Counted from the first letter of the stretch, positions 37,193-46,850 are shown. The stretch: DNA of 64,000 nucleotides from Paeniglutamicibacter cryotolerans (GCF_014190875.1 NZ_JACHVS010000002.1:868001-932000); one strand, 5' to 3'. Program-made: numbers and translations. Notes: generated from the letters alone by a model not told the origin.

Positions 37193-38431
37193 ATGGCCCG
37201 CAAAGTTGTAATCACCGGCCTTGGAGCCACCACGCCCATTGGCGGCGATGTTCCCACCATGTGGGCCAATTCCCTCAAGGGCGTCTCCGGCGCGCACCTG
37301 CTCACCGAGGACTGGGTGGAAAAGTACGACCTGCCGGTGCGCATCGCCGCACACGCCTCCAACCCGGCCTCCGAGGTCCTCTCCCGCGTTGAAATGAAGC
37401 GCATGGACCCCTCGACACAGTTCGCCGTAGTTGCCTCCCGCGAAGCCTGGAAGGATTCCGGCATCGAGGACGTCGACCACGACCGTCTCGCTGTGGCGTT
37501 CGCCACCGGCATCGGCGGCGTCTGGACACTGCTCGACGCCTGGGACACGCTCAAGGAAAAGGGACCGCGCCGGGTTTTGCCGATGACCGTGCCGATGCTG
37601 ATGCCCAATGGCCCCGCGGCAGCAGTCTCCTTGGACCTGGGCGCCCGCGCCGGGGCCCACACGCCCGTCTCAGCCTGCGCCTCCGGCACCGAAGCCATGC
37701 ACCTTGGCCTGGAACTGATCCGTTCGGGCAAGGCAGACGTCGTCATGGTCGGTGGTGCGGAAGCTGCCATCCACCCGATGCCGATGGCCTCGTTTGCCGC
37801 GATGAAGGCACTGTCCAAGCGCAACGACGACCCGGAACACGCATCGCGCCCGTACGACGTCGACCGTGACGGTTTCGTCATGGGCGAAGGCGCCGGCGCC
37901 CTGGTCCTCGAGGCCGAGGAGCACGCCCTGGCCCGTGGCGCCCGCATCTACGCCGAACTGGCCGGCACCTCGGTGACCGCAGACGCCTACCACATCACTG
38001 CTCCGGACCCGGAAGGCCTGGGAGCCACCCGTGCGCTGAAGGCTGCCATGTTCGACGGTCGCATCCAGCCCGAAGACGTGGTCCACGTCAATGCACACGC
38101 CACCTCGACCCCGGTCGGCGACAAGCCCGAGTACACCGCCCTGCGCGCCACCTTCGGCGCTCACCTGGAAAACGTGTGCGTCTCGGCCACCAAGTCGCAG
38201 ATGGGCCACTTGTTGGGCGCCTCCGGCGCCGTTGAATCGGTGCTGGCCGTCCTCTCGGTCTACCACCGGCTGGCCCCGGTCACCATCAACCTGGAGAACC
38301 AGGATCCGGAGATCCCGCTGGACATCGTCACCGGCACCCCGCGTGTACTGCCCGAGGGCAGCATCGTCGCGCTGAACAACTCGTTCGGCTTCGGCGGTCA
38401 CAACGCGGTCGTCGCAATCCGCAGCCTCTAA
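37193..38431 (+). CDS. fabF: beta-ketoacyl-ACP synthase II, 412 aa
   Basis: The elongating condensing enzyme. The nucleophile is Cys 162 in PVSACASGTEAMH, and the two His lie in NAHATSTPVGD and NNSFGFGGHN. The standard thiolase-fold length and the N-terminal VVITGLGATTPIG are present. The ATG follows CAGGAGAGAG at 10-12 bases. Last gene of the fab cluster, closed by a terminator. Confidence 0.96.
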   Translation: MARKVVITGLGATTPIGGDVPTMWANSLKGVSGAHLLTEDWVEKYDLPVRIAAHASNPASEVLSRVEMKRMDPSTQFAVVASREAWKDSGIEDVDHDRLAVAFATGIGGVWTLLDAWDTLKEKGPRRVLPMTVPMLMPNGPAAAVSLDLGARAGAHTPVSACASGTEAMHLGLELIRSGKADVVMVGGAEAAIHPMPMASFAAMKALSKRNDDPEHASRPYDVDRDGFVMGEGAGALVLEAEEHALARGARIYAELAGTSVTADAYHITAPDPEGLGATRALKAAMFDGRIQPEDVVHVNAHATSTPVGDKPEYTALRATFGAHLENVCVSATKSQMGHLLGASGAVESVLAVLSVYHRLAPVTINLENQDPEIPLDIVTGTPRVLPEGSIVALNNSFGFGGHNAVVAIRSL

Positions 38432-38460
38432 GGCCAAGGGCGTCCCTTGGACGCCGTTGA

Positions 38461-38510
38461 AATGGAGGCCGTCGGTTCCCGCGAGGGATCCGACGGCCTC
38501 CATTTTCGTT
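38461..38510 (+). terminator. intrinsic terminator after fabF
   Basis: AATGGAGGCCGTCGG (38461-38475) pairs with CCGACGGCCTCCATT (38490-38504), followed by TTCGTT. Confidence 0.88.
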
Positions 38511-38549
38511 CCGGGATTCACCCCTTCCTCAAGGGGTCCGGATGTTCTC

Positions 38550-39206
38550 GCCGGTGGCCTGCTCATTTTTTGGTGCCCTGCGAGGGGCCCTAGGAAAGCA
38601 CCCCGCAGGTCTACTAGATCCTCCCTACGAAGCGCCGGGGAGGAAGCCCTGGCCTCGACGACCGGGCGGCAGCCTGGAAGACGTTTCGGCCCTCCGATCG
38701 AGTGGGCGAATGGCCGCGCCTTTTCTCCTTACGACGGTGAGCCGGTCGATGTCGCGGGCTGGAAATGAGGGACCATCATCTTGGCCGGATTCGCCGCGCT
38801 GCTCTTCTACCCCGCAGCCAACGACGTACAATCGCTGGTTCCACGACCCCTCGTCCCTGCCCTCCCGCGGCCGCATTCATCGCCTTCGCCGGCCACTAGT
38901 GGAGTGTCCTGTTCAGGATGCCGACCGGCTCATACCACCTAAGCTTGGCTGTCTGCTGGCTCCTGAACCTTGTCGAGTCGATTGTCGTGGGCCTGGTTGA
39001 ACACGTCAGTCCGGTTCGGCACCGTGTACCTGCCGACCTACAGCTGGAATCTTGCCCAGGCATTCGCGACCATAGGATACGTCCCGCTGCCCCTCACCCT
39101 GACCTTCATCAAAACCAAAGAACATCCTTGCCGGCACAGGCGCCCACGTGCTCGGCGATTGGGTTTCGTTCACTTTGCCCTGGGAGCTGCGGAGGCAATA
39201 AATTGA
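38550..39206 (+). pseudogene. CPBP-family membrane protease relic
   Basis: Fragments in two frames read like one CPBP (CAAX protease/bacteriocin-processing) protein: PIEWANGRAFSPYDGEPV, an in-frame stop at 38766, LAGFAALLFYPAANDVQSLVP, then LLNLVESIVVGLVEHVSPVR in a second frame, and FGTVYLPTYSWNLAQAF with TLTFIKTKEH back in another. The block with the catalytic glutamates (EExxR) between SPVR and FGTVYLP is missing, removed by a deletion, and the His normally found in the FGxxHLPTY motif is Tyr. The gene is dead. Its original start cannot be fixed. Confidence 0.62.
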
Positions 39207-39351
39207 ATTTCCCCATCAGTCCGGCCGGGCCGCCCCCTGCAGGGCAACCATAGTGGCTGCCGGATAGATCCGGTCCGGACGCTGTCGGCACTCCCGTGTT
39301 TATCGCGCAAGGCCTATCGGCTGCTGGTCAGCGGACCGGGGTACAAACAGA

Positions 39352-39855
39352 CTAGACGACCTGATGCAGCCAACGTACCGGCGCACCGGCCGCCGCATGC
39401 CTGAACGGCTCTAGTTCCTCGTCCCAAGCCTCACCCAGGGCAAGCGAAAGTTCATGGTAGACCAATGCGGGTTCACCGGCGCCCTGTTCATAGGCGTAGC
39501 GAATTCGGTCCTCGCCGACCATGATGTTGCCTGCGGCATCGGTGGTGGCATGGAAAATACCCAGATCGGGTGTGTGGGACCAGCGACTTCCATCGACGCC
39601 GGGGCTCGGCTCCTCGGTGACCTCATAGCGAAGGTGCGCCCAACCTCGCAGGGCGGAGGCGAGAAGTGCTCCGGTGCCCGGTTGGCCGGTCCAAGAAACC
39701 TCTGCCCGGGACATTCCGGGCGCGGCGGATTGAGGCGTCCACTTCAATTCAAAGCGCTGGGATACTACGGATCCCACGGCCCACTCGATGTGTGGGCACA
39801 ACGCAGAAGGGGCTGAGTGGATAAAAAGTACGCCCCTGGTCTTCGCTTCAGGCAT
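39352..39855 (-). CDS. DUF3145 domain protein, 167 aa
   Basis: A soluble protein of a family restricted mainly to actinobacteria, function unknown. Conserved-looking blocks are GVLFIHSAPSALCPHIEWAV, SRAEVSWTG, LRYEVTEEPS and DLGIFHATTDAAGNIMVGED. The ATG at 39855 has GGAGG five bases upstream, so the 12 codons before it in the open frame are not part of the protein. It converges with the fab operon across the CPBP relic. Confidence 0.88.
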   Translation of the reverse strand: MPEAKTRGVLFIHSAPSALCPHIEWAVGSVVSQRFELKWTPQSAAPGMSRAEVSWTGQPGTGALLASALRGWAHLRYEVTEEPSPGVDGSRWSHTPDLGIFHATTDAAGNIMVGEDRIRYAYEQGAGEPALVYHELSLALGEAWDEELEPFRHAAAGAPVRWLHQVV

Positions 39856-40340
39856 GCCATCCTCCAGTTGCTGTTGGTACGTCTTCCCCAACGACCACAG
39901 CTATCTATCGGAACAACGGCTTGTCACCTGATTCATTCTGCCTGATTGCGCACCCCAATGCCAGCGCCTACCGTCGACAGGGAACCGCGCGGCGTCCCGA
40001 AATCCCCATCAGGCCGCCCTGTCCCCTACCTTGGCATCAGTAAAGGTAAGCCATGCCCCGGATTCATGACTAAGCAAGGACTCGCTGCGCATGCCGAGAG
40101 CGGGGCCCGTACCATAGGCCGTGACACGGGGTCATGGGGAACGGGGCCCAGTTCCGGGCACCCCGTTCGTGAGCTACCGGCGTCGACTGGCCCACTTGCC
40201 GAAATCCCCCTGCCTCGTGACACCGCCGATGCCGAGGGACTCCACAACACAGCCCCAAATCGATCGTGAAACCGTGCCACATCCGACTGGATGCCGCTAG
40301 TTGTGCTCGTCGCCGAAGAGCAAACTGCAGTGGAACTGAA
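39856..40340. other. gap with no recognisable gene
   Basis: About 485 bases upstream of the DUF3145 gene. A 107-codon frame on the plus strand (39946-40269) has no ribosome binding site and a Pro/Gly/Arg-biased composition, so I do not call it. I see no RNA or repeat. Confidence 0.45.
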
Positions 40341-41062
40341 TTATTTCGGCAACGGCATCCGGTGAACTGTCCCACGGACTAATTTAACGAACCAACGAGT
40401 ACTTGAAATGGGCCGAGCATTAGTCAAGTCCTCGTAGACCATCTCCATGCAGGCGACCGAAGTGGCGTCCCTGCCCAGTACCGAAATTTCGATACAGGAG
40501 CCTTTCTCCGCAATATCAAATGCCACCCGTCGTCCTCGAGTGCGGAAATCAACAACCAGGCATTCGTTTCGATAGAACCAAACCCGAGGATTCGAAGTAC
40601 CCGTTTCCAAAACCAGCGAGTCCCGGATCGTTTCCAAGGCCTTACGTGGAGGGTCGAAGCTGGGACGTGGATCATTTGAGCGCGACTGGGATTCCAGAGC
40701 GCCCTTGAGTTCCTCATCAAGCGTGTGCACGGTCTCATCATGCGGAACATCCATGGTCCGGTTGAGCTTCCAATTGAAGTTAATCCCCATAAAATCCCGG
40801 TGACGGATTCCGCTCGGGCGTGAGGCCTCCACCCCAACGACGTCAGGGACCCTCCACTGCACGGCATCTGCCGTCCGCTGGGGGCGACCACCCATTTCGG
40901 CGTTTCCCCAGCACGCGTCTTGTTGTTGTGGAAGTAATCCGAGAATCGACGAACGTCACTCGTGGAGGTCCGTACCGCTTCAATCGTCCGGCCATCGTAG
41001 GCAACGGCACCTACGGTCGACACCTCAAGCAGGTCGAAAAGCGTCCCACCGGAATCGTTCAT
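40341..41062 (-). pseudogene. frameshifted unknown gene
   Basis: ATG 41062 opens a frame (MNDSGGTLFDLLEVSTVG, RTIEAVRTSTSDVRRFSDYF) that loses coding character near 40880. The second frame then carries VVGVEASRPSGIRHRDF, MGINFNWKLNRTMDV, RPSFDPPRKALETIRDSL and a Cys-containing C-terminal half to 40341. Joined by one shift, they would give about 240 residues. I recognise no family. The base composition is lower in GC than the neighbours. It lies just downstream of a tyrosine recombinase gene. A sequencing error is possible. Confidence 0.5.
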
Positions 41063-41234
41063 GACCAGTTCGTCGATGTCCTGGTTGATGACTGCTGCAG
41101 CCCTAATCGGTCGATACGTGGTTGCGCAGAGACGAAAGCTGCGGGGAGTGTCCGGGCCGTGAAAGGCGAACGACCTTACTTGTCTCTGCACTTCCGTGCC
41201 GACACGCGGCGGTACGGAAGTGCTCACCATCGGA

Positions 41235-42173
41235 TCAAGCCCGCGGATGGGCCCGCTGGTAGCTTTCTCGCAACCGCTCCACCGAAACATGCGTGTAGCG
41301 CTGGGTCGTGGCAAGGGAGCTGTGGCCAAGATACTCCTGCACGGCGCGCAAGTCCGCTCCACCATCAAGCAGGTGTGTCGCTGCCGTATGGCGCAGGGCG
41401 TGGGGTCCTCGCGCCGCCGTGTCGCCGAGCTCCTCTAACGCCTTGGACACGATTTCACGCACCTGACGTTGACCGAGGCGGCCTCCGCGGACACCCAGAA
41501 AAAGAGCGCTACCGCTTCCCGCAACGGCAAGCACGCCCCGGCCGCGCCGGAGCCAGTCGTCAAGTGCGTTCAGGGCCGGCTGTCCAAACGGCACGGTCCG
41601 CTCCTTATCTCCCTTGCCCAATACCCTCAGGGTCCTCCGGTCATGGTCTACCGATTCCAGGTCGAGTGTCACCAGTTCACCCACGCGGATGCCCGTGGCG
41701 TAAAGCAGCTCCAGGAGCGCATGATCACGGTCACGGACGGCCTTCTGTTCGACGCTAGGTTGCCCGGAGGCTCCATCTACCTGGGCAACCGTGCGGACCT
41801 GAAGCAACCGATCAACTTGTTGGCGTTGCAACACATGGGGCAGCTTCTGGTCCGGGACCGGTGAACGCAGCCGGCTGGCAGGATCGATGGCGACCAAGCC
41901 CTCCCTGCGGGCCCAGCCGAAGAAGGTTCGGGCGGTGGCCGATCGGCGGGCCAGGGTGGAACGTGATAGACCCAATTCCTGCAGTCCGCCCATCCACAGG
42001 CGCAGCAACGTCAGATCAATGCCTTCCACCGTCGTCACCTGACGGGAGGCGCATTCCCGCAGCAGGTTTTCAAGGTCTGAACGGTAGGCACGCAACGTGT
42101 GTTCACTGCGTGCTCGTTCCAGGCGCTGGTACCTCTCGAATCCGTTCATCGCCGAGACGAATGCGTCGGGCAT
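41235..42173 (-). CDS. xerC: tyrosine recombinase XerC/XerD-like, 312 aa
   Basis: A site-specific recombinase of the type that resolves chromosome dimers at dif. The SAM-like N-terminal domain (1-105) and catalytic domain are complete: Arg 163 (TGIRVGEL), Lys in GKGDKERTV, His 258 and Arg 261 (HALRHTAATHL), His 284 (LGHSSLATTQ) and nucleophile Tyr 293 (RYTH). The position beside dprA and comM is the usual chromosomal location, which argues against a phage integrase. The ATG at 42173 is chosen on length; the frame is open further upstream and overlaps the dprA stop region. Confidence 0.88.
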   Translation of the reverse strand: MPDAFVSAMNGFERYQRLERARSEHTLRAYRSDLENLLRECASRQVTTVEGIDLTLLRLWMGGLQELGLSRSTLARRSATARTFFGWARREGLVAIDPASRLRSPVPDQKLPHVLQRQQVDRLLQVRTVAQVDGASGQPSVEQKAVRDRDHALLELLYATGIRVGELVTLDLESVDHDRRTLRVLGKGDKERTVPFGQPALNALDDWLRRGRGVLAVAGSGSALFLGVRGGRLGQRQVREIVSKALEELGDTAARGPHALRHTAATHLLDGGADLRAVQEYLGHSSLATTQRYTHVSVERLRESYQRAHPRA

Positions 42174-42274
42174 CACGATGGAAGGAACCGGTGTGGGAGC
42201 TGCATGTGGTTGTTGCACCCCTCCAGCTTGCCCCGGGCTTCGCCCGGAGACACCGCACCACGCCGGTCTGGTAA

Positions 42275-43513
42275 CTAACCGGGGTAGGCGCGACTCCACG
42301 CCTCGCCGGTGGAGCGTGCCAGTCCCCGCCCAGCCAGCCGGCTGAGACCTCCCAAGACGGCGCCGATTCCCAGCCCGGCCGTGGCAGCCAGTTCGTCCGG
42401 GGACCGTGGCCGATTGTTGGGCAGCGCATCGAGAAGGAGCAGGTCCTGGACGTTGAGCCCGTCGTAGTCGCGGATGTCTTCATCTGCCGTGCCGCCGGAC
42501 GTCGCCGGGGCGGAGACCTTGATCAGTTCCAGCGCTTCGGCTGCGTCGGTGACGGGAATGGCTGCCGCCTCACGCAGCAGACGATGGCATCCCGCGGAGT
42601 TCGCCGAGTAGATAGAACCAGGTACGGCACCCAGCTCGCGCCCGATGCCAGCAGCGTGGCGTGCTGTGGACAGGGCCCCGGAGCGCCACCGTGCCTCGGT
42701 GACAAGGGTTCCGGCACAAAGGGCGGCTATGACCCTGTTGCGGGCCAGGAACCTCCATCGGGTCGGGGTGGTTCCCGGGGCAACTTCGGCAATGATCAGT
42801 GCCGCGCGTTGGATACTGCGTAGCAGTTCGGTATTGCCCTCCGGGTAGTAGCGGTCCAATCCCCCGGCCATGACGGCGATGGTGGGAGGGAAGGCTGGTA
42901 CCCCGTCTTCAACACCAAGCCGACCGGCATCCAACGCTGCAGCGTGGGCGCAGGCATCGATGCCGTAGGCGCCGCCGGAGAGCACGGTGATGCCGCGCCC
43001 CACGACCCCGCTGACGATGTCAGAGGTGACCTGTCGTCCGTATTCGGTGGCGTCACGGCTGCCGACAACTGCGAGAAGGCGTTCGGGGTGGCTGAGTATT
43101 CCGACATTTCCGTTGCCCCGCCACCAGAGGGCCAGGGGTGCCGCCGGACCAAGGGCATCAAATTGTTCGGGCCACTCCTCGTCTTCGGGCGTGAGCATCC
43201 CACCGCCAAGCAGCGCCATGGTATCCAGGTCGTGGGCCGGGTCGGCGAGCGCGGCGCGTGCTTTCCATCGCTCGAGTCCTGCGTCGAGTTTGCGGTCTGC
43301 CCGTGGCGTTTCAGTGTCGTCGAGGAATTCGCTGACTTGCTGCTGTTCGGTAGGTGGGGTGGTTCCGGTGTAGGTGGTGATGATGCGGTAGGCCTCGATG
43401 GGTCCGGCAATGGCGACGAGGGCGGAGCCGGTGGGGTCGTTGGGTTCGATGATCTTGCTGAGACCGGCTCGTGCAATTTGGGTGGGCTTGAAGGCGGGTT
43501 TGGTCTTGGTCAT
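42275..43513 (-). CDS. dprA: DNA-processing protein DprA, 412 aa
   Basis: Protects incoming single-stranded DNA and loads RecA during transformation. The Rossmann-like DNA-binding core is present (LAVVGSRDATEYGRQV, TVLSGGAYGIDACAHAAAL, RNRVIAALCAGTLVTEA), followed by a C-terminal winged-helix-like segment (SPDELAATAGLGIGAVLGGL). The N-terminal 100 residues are longer than in the core family, as usual in actinobacteria. It lies downstream of comM with 163 bases between. Confidence 0.93.
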   Translation of the reverse strand: MTKTKPAFKPTQIARAGLSKIIEPNDPTGSALVAIAGPIEAYRIITTYTGTTPPTEQQQVSEFLDDTETPRADRKLDAGLERWKARAALADPAHDLDTMALLGGGMLTPEDEEWPEQFDALGPAAPLALWWRGNGNVGILSHPERLLAVVGSRDATEYGRQVTSDIVSGVVGRGITVLSGGAYGIDACAHAAALDAGRLGVEDGVPAFPPTIAVMAGGLDRYYPEGNTELLRSIQRAALIIAEVAPGTTPTRWRFLARNRVIAALCAGTLVTEARWRSGALSTARHAAGIGRELGAVPGSIYSANSAGCHRLLREAAAIPVTDAAEALELIKVSAPATSGGTADEDIRDYDGLNVQDLLLLDALPNNRPRSPDELAATAGLGIGAVLGGLSRLAGRGLARSTGEAWSRAYPG

Positions 43514-43676
43514 GGTGTGGCGTCCTTTCAGTGTGTGGCGTCTTGTGTGCTCATGGCTTGTCGGTCGGCGAGCGCTGGCGATGGTTGCCGGCTATTGGGT
43601 GTGGTCTGCCTGGGTGAGTCCTTCCGGGGTTTCCGTATTCCCTGTTTTGGTTTGCTTACCCGTGGTGTTGTCGTCC

Positions 43677-45236
43677 CTACCCGATGTCGCCCTTGCCGTG
43701 TTGGCGAAGCTGGAGGGCTATGTCGAGGTCTCCGCGGGTTGGACGTGCATGTTCGGCGAGGTCGGCGATGGTCCAGGCGATGCGCAGGACCCTGTCGTAG
43801 CCGCGTGCGGAGAGTCGGTAGTGTTCCGCTCCCCGGGTGAGTGGAGCAAGTGTGTCCGGTGGGAGTGCAAGTTCGTGCCGGAGGATGGAGCCGGGGACTT
43901 GGGCGTTGGTGGTGAGCCGGTAGGGTGCGAGGCGTTGGTGTTGGCGGAGGCGGGCGTCTTGAACGCGGAGGGCCACGGATGCTGAGTTTTCGGAGGGTGT
44001 GGTGGTGGCGAGGTGGGCGGTGTCCAGCCGGGGGACGAAGAGTTGCATGTCGATGCGGTCCAGTAGGGGGCCGGAGAGCCTGGCGTGGTATCGGCGTCTC
44101 GCCATGGGCGTACAGGTGCATTCGGTGCCCTTGCCGAGGTTGCGTCCGCAGGGGCAGGGGTTTGCAGCCATGACGAGTTGGAAGCGTGCGGGGTAGGTTG
44201 CTGTTCCCCCGGCGCGGTGCAGGGTAAGTGTTCCGGATTCAAGTGGTTGGCGCAGGGCGTCGAGGGTGCGGGCCGTGAATTCGGGTGCTTCGTCGAGGAA
44301 GAGGATGCCGTGGTTAGCGCGGGATGCCGCTCCGGGGCGTGGGATACCGGCGCCTCCCCCGATGATGGCTGCCATGGAGGCGGAATGGTGCGGGGATTCG
44401 AAGGGTGGTCGGCGGATGAGTTTGTTCAGTGCTCCGGCACCGGAGGCCAGTGAGTGGACAGCGGTGGTTTCCATGGCTTGTTTGTCGCTGAGGTCGGGCA
44501 GGAGGGAAGGCAGTCGTTCGGCGAGCATGGTCTTGCCTGCCCCTGGTGGGCCGGTGAGGAGGAGGTGGTGGGCCCCGGCTGCTGCGATTTCCAATGCGAG
44601 GCGTCCTTGGGGTTGTCCGGCGACGTCGCAGAGGTCGGGTTCGGGGAGCATCCCGGTATCCATGTTGTTGGTCCGGTTGGTGGTTTCGGGGTTTTGGTGG
44701 CGGTGCGTGGGTGGGTTGACGCTGAGCGGGTCGGCCCCGAAGTCGAGCAGCAGGGGTGAGAGGTGCTGGTAGGAGCGGATGTTTGCCCCGGGGACCAGTG
44801 CCGCTTCTGCGTGGTTCTGCGCTGCGACGACGATGGTGCGTATCCCTGTGGCGACTGCTGCCATGACGGAAGGGAGGATGCCGGGTACGGGACGAAGGGA
44901 GCCGTCGAGTCCGAGTTCGGCGAGGTAGAGCACGTCCGGTGGCGGGTGGATGTCTCCTGCGGCGGTGAGTGCCGCGACGATGATGGCCAAGTCGTAGCCG
45001 GAGCCGCGTTTGTGGATGGTGGCGGGGATGAGATTGACGGTGATGCGCCTGGCGCTGAGGGGCACGCCCGAGTTGCGGGCTGCGGAGCGGATGCGTTCGC
45101 GGGCCTCGTTGAGGGCAGCGTCGGGTAGGCCGAGCAGGACGAAGGCGGGCAGACCGCCTCCGATGTCGGCTTCCACTTCGACGAGGTGGCCGTTGAGTCC
45201 GAGTAGTCCGACGGCGAGCGCGCGGCCGAGGCTCAT
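43677..45236 (-). CDS. comM: ComM / YifB-type magnesium-chelatase-like AAA ATPase, 519 aa
   Basis: A hexameric helicase-like ATPase that promotes branch migration during natural transformation. The N-terminal LonC-like domain (GGLPAFVLLGLPDAALNEAR), Walker A GPPGAGKT, Walker B HGILFLDEAPEF, and the C-terminal Mg-chelatase domain with ANPCPCGRNL and a CTCTP Cys cluster are present. It overlaps the upstream yraN gene by ATGA, so the two are coupled. Expected order yraN-comM-dprA. Confidence 0.95.
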   Translation of the reverse strand: MSLGRALAVGLLGLNGHLVEVEADIGGGLPAFVLLGLPDAALNEARERIRSAARNSGVPLSARRITVNLIPATIHKRGSGYDLAIIVAALTAAGDIHPPPDVLYLAELGLDGSLRPVPGILPSVMAAVATGIRTIVVAAQNHAEAALVPGANIRSYQHLSPLLLDFGADPLSVNPPTHRHQNPETTNRTNNMDTGMLPEPDLCDVAGQPQGRLALEIAAAGAHHLLLTGPPGAGKTMLAERLPSLLPDLSDKQAMETTAVHSLASGAGALNKLIRRPPFESPHHSASMAAIIGGGAGIPRPGAASRANHGILFLDEAPEFTARTLDALRQPLESGTLTLHRAGGTATYPARFQLVMAANPCPCGRNLGKGTECTCTPMARRRYHARLSGPLLDRIDMQLFVPRLDTAHLATTTPSENSASVALRVQDARLRQHQRLAPYRLTTNAQVPGSILRHELALPPDTLAPLTRGAEHYRLSARGYDRVLRIAWTIADLAEHARPTRGDLDIALQLRQHGKGDIG

Positions 45237-45592
45237 GCTTCTACCCCCTTGTAGTGTTCCAGGTGCGGTTTGGTGCCCTGGTGCAGCAGGATGGCTATGA
45301 CGTCGATGCGGGCGCCGGTCCAGCTCCTGTGGTTTTCCCGGCACCAGCAGCGGGTGAGTACGCAAAGTCGGCGGAGTTTGGCGGCGGTGACGGCTTGGGC
45401 GGGGTGGCCGTAGTCGGTACTGGTACGGGTCTTGACCTCTACTGCGATGATGCTGCCGCGGTGTTCGGCGATGATGTCCAGTTCGCCCTGGCTGCAGCGC
45501 CAGTTGGTGGCAAGGATGCGCATGCCGCGGTGTTGCAGGTATTCGGCGGCGATGGCTTCTCCGGCGGCTCCAAGGTATTGGTTGTGGTTCAT
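45233..45592 (-). CDS. yraN: YraN/UPF0102 family nuclease-fold protein, 119 aa
   Basis: A small protein with an endonuclease-like fold; function unproven, commonly found next to comM and rnhB. The characteristic motif GELDIIAEHRGSIIAVEVKTR contains the acidic and Lys residues of the PD-(D/E)XK nuclease superfamily. ATG 45592 has AAAGGA upstream; the 14 codons before it are not conserved. First gene of the minus-strand competence cluster. Confidence 0.92.
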   Translation of the reverse strand: MNHNQYLGAAGEAIAAEYLQHRGMRILATNWRCSQGELDIIAEHRGSIIAVEVKTRTSTDYGHPAQAVTAAKLRRLCVLTRCWCRENHRSWTGARIDVIAILLHQGTKPHLEHYKGVEA

Positions 45593-45752
45593 GGTGTCCT
45601 TTCCGGTGTGCGCGCGGTGGTGTGCTTCTCCCATGGTGGGTGGGGTGCCCGCTCGAGGTGGGGGTGGCCGGTCAGGGGTGTGTGGCGCCGCTATCCGGGC
45701 GGTTCCGTGGTGTGGCCTGTGGAGGGATAGTGCCGTTGCCTGGGCCTGTGGG

Positions 45753-45780
45753 ATTCGAATATGGTTCGAACATCGATCGA
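45753..45780. promoter_or_regulatory. TTCGAA-containing motif upstream of the transporter
   Basis: ATTCGAATATGGTTCGAACA contains two TTCGAA palindromes with 11 bases between their starts, in the 320-base gap shared by yraN (leftward) and the solute-binding protein gene (rightward). A related sequence precedes the ATPase gene at 46851. The rest of the gap (45593-45912) holds no gene I can support. Confidence 0.5.
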
Positions 45781-45912
45781 CAACACGCCGTCATTTTTAT
45801 TGCGGGCACAGCCCATGTAGGCAACGATGGGTTGATGGGCGCCGCGGGGACCCGATTTTACGGTCCCCCTGGTCCTTCTACCGTTTGCCGCCGATACGAA
45901 ACCAGGTCCATC

Positions 45913-46842
45913 GTGAAATTGAATCCAGTCCTCATCGGTACGGCCACAGTGTTGGCCACCGGGTTGATGTTGTCCGGTTGTTCCAATCCAACGGCTGCTC
46001 CGGCCCCGGCGTCGGGGACCGACAGCGGTACGGTGATCGTTTCCTCGGCCAACTTCACCGAGTCGGAGATCATCGGGAACCTCTATGCACTGGCGTTGGA
46101 GGATGCCGGGGTGAAGGTGGAGACGAAGTTCAACATCGGTTCGCGTGAGGCCTACATCCCGGCGCTGACGCAGGGATCGATCAACCTGCTTCCCGACTAC
46201 ACGGGTAACCTGCTGCTGTTCTTGGATCCGCAGGCCGACGTGTCGACCCCGGAGGCGATCGAGAAGGAGCTGCCGGGTGCGTTGGCTGCCAAGGGGCTGG
46301 TGGCGCTGACCCCGGCGTCGGCGCAGGACAAGGACTCGGTGGCGGTGACCCGGGAGACGGCCGATAAGTGGAACCTGAAGACGATCGGGGACCTGGCGGC
46401 ACACAATGACCAGTTGATACTTGGTGCCCCGCCGGAGTTCAAGGAGCGCCCGGTGGGCTTGCCTGGCCTGAAGGATCACTACGGCGTGGTGCCCTCGAAG
46501 TTCGTGCCGTTCGCCGATGGCGGGCCGGCGTCGGTGAAGGCGTTGCTGGCCGGGAAGATCACCGCGGCGAACGTGTTCACGACGAGCACGGACATCACCG
46601 ATAACGACCTGGTGGTGCTGGAGGATCCGAAGCAGAATTTCCCGGCGCAGAATGTGGTGCCGGTGGCGGGCAAGGATAAGTTGAGCGATGCCGCAGTGTC
46701 GGCAATCGATGCCGTATCGGCGAAGTTGACCACGGAGGAGCTGCTCAAGTTGAACGGGTGGGTTTCCGGTTCGCAGAAGCTGGAGCCGGCGGCCGCTGCC
46801 GAGCAGTGGTTGACCGAGCAGGGACTGGTCAAGGGCAAGTAG
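45913..46842 (+). CDS. glycine betaine/choline-type ABC transporter substrate-binding lipoprotein, 309 aa
   Basis: An extracellular binding protein of the OpuAC/OpuC type, presumably for glycine betaine, choline or carnitine. The start is GTG 45913 (CCAGGT upstream). A signal peptide ends in the lipobox LSGC with modified Cys 23. The body shows VSSANFTESEIIGNLYA, LPDYTGNLLLFL and a C-terminal LNGWVSG block as in this cluster. Aromatic residues for cation-pi ligand binding cannot be mapped reliably. Separated from the ATPase gene by a hairpin and a second copy of the TTCGAA motif. Confidence 0.88.
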   Translation: MKLNPVLIGTATVLATGLMLSGCSNPTAAPAPASGTDSGTVIVSSANFTESEIIGNLYALALEDAGVKVETKFNIGSREAYIPALTQGSINLLPDYTGNLLLFLDPQADVSTPEAIEKELPGALAAKGLVALTPASAQDKDSVAVTRETADKWNLKTIGDLAAHNDQLILGAPPEFKERPVGLPGLKDHYGVVPSKFVPFADGGPASVKALLAGKITAANVFTTSTDITDNDLVVLEDPKQNFPAQNVVPVAGKDKLSDAAVSAIDAVSAKLTTEELLKLNGWVSGSQKLEPAAAAEQWLTEQGLVKGK

Positions 46843-46850
46843 TCGGATCA

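Noticed and set aside
39946..40269. A 107-codon plus-strand gene
   Set aside because: Pro/Gly/Arg bias typical of chance frames in GC-rich DNA and no start signal.
41235..42173. The tyrosine recombinase as a phage or island integrase
   Set aside because: It lies in the conserved xer-dprA-comM-yraN order, no tRNA or attachment repeat is adjacent, and the length is that of XerC/D.
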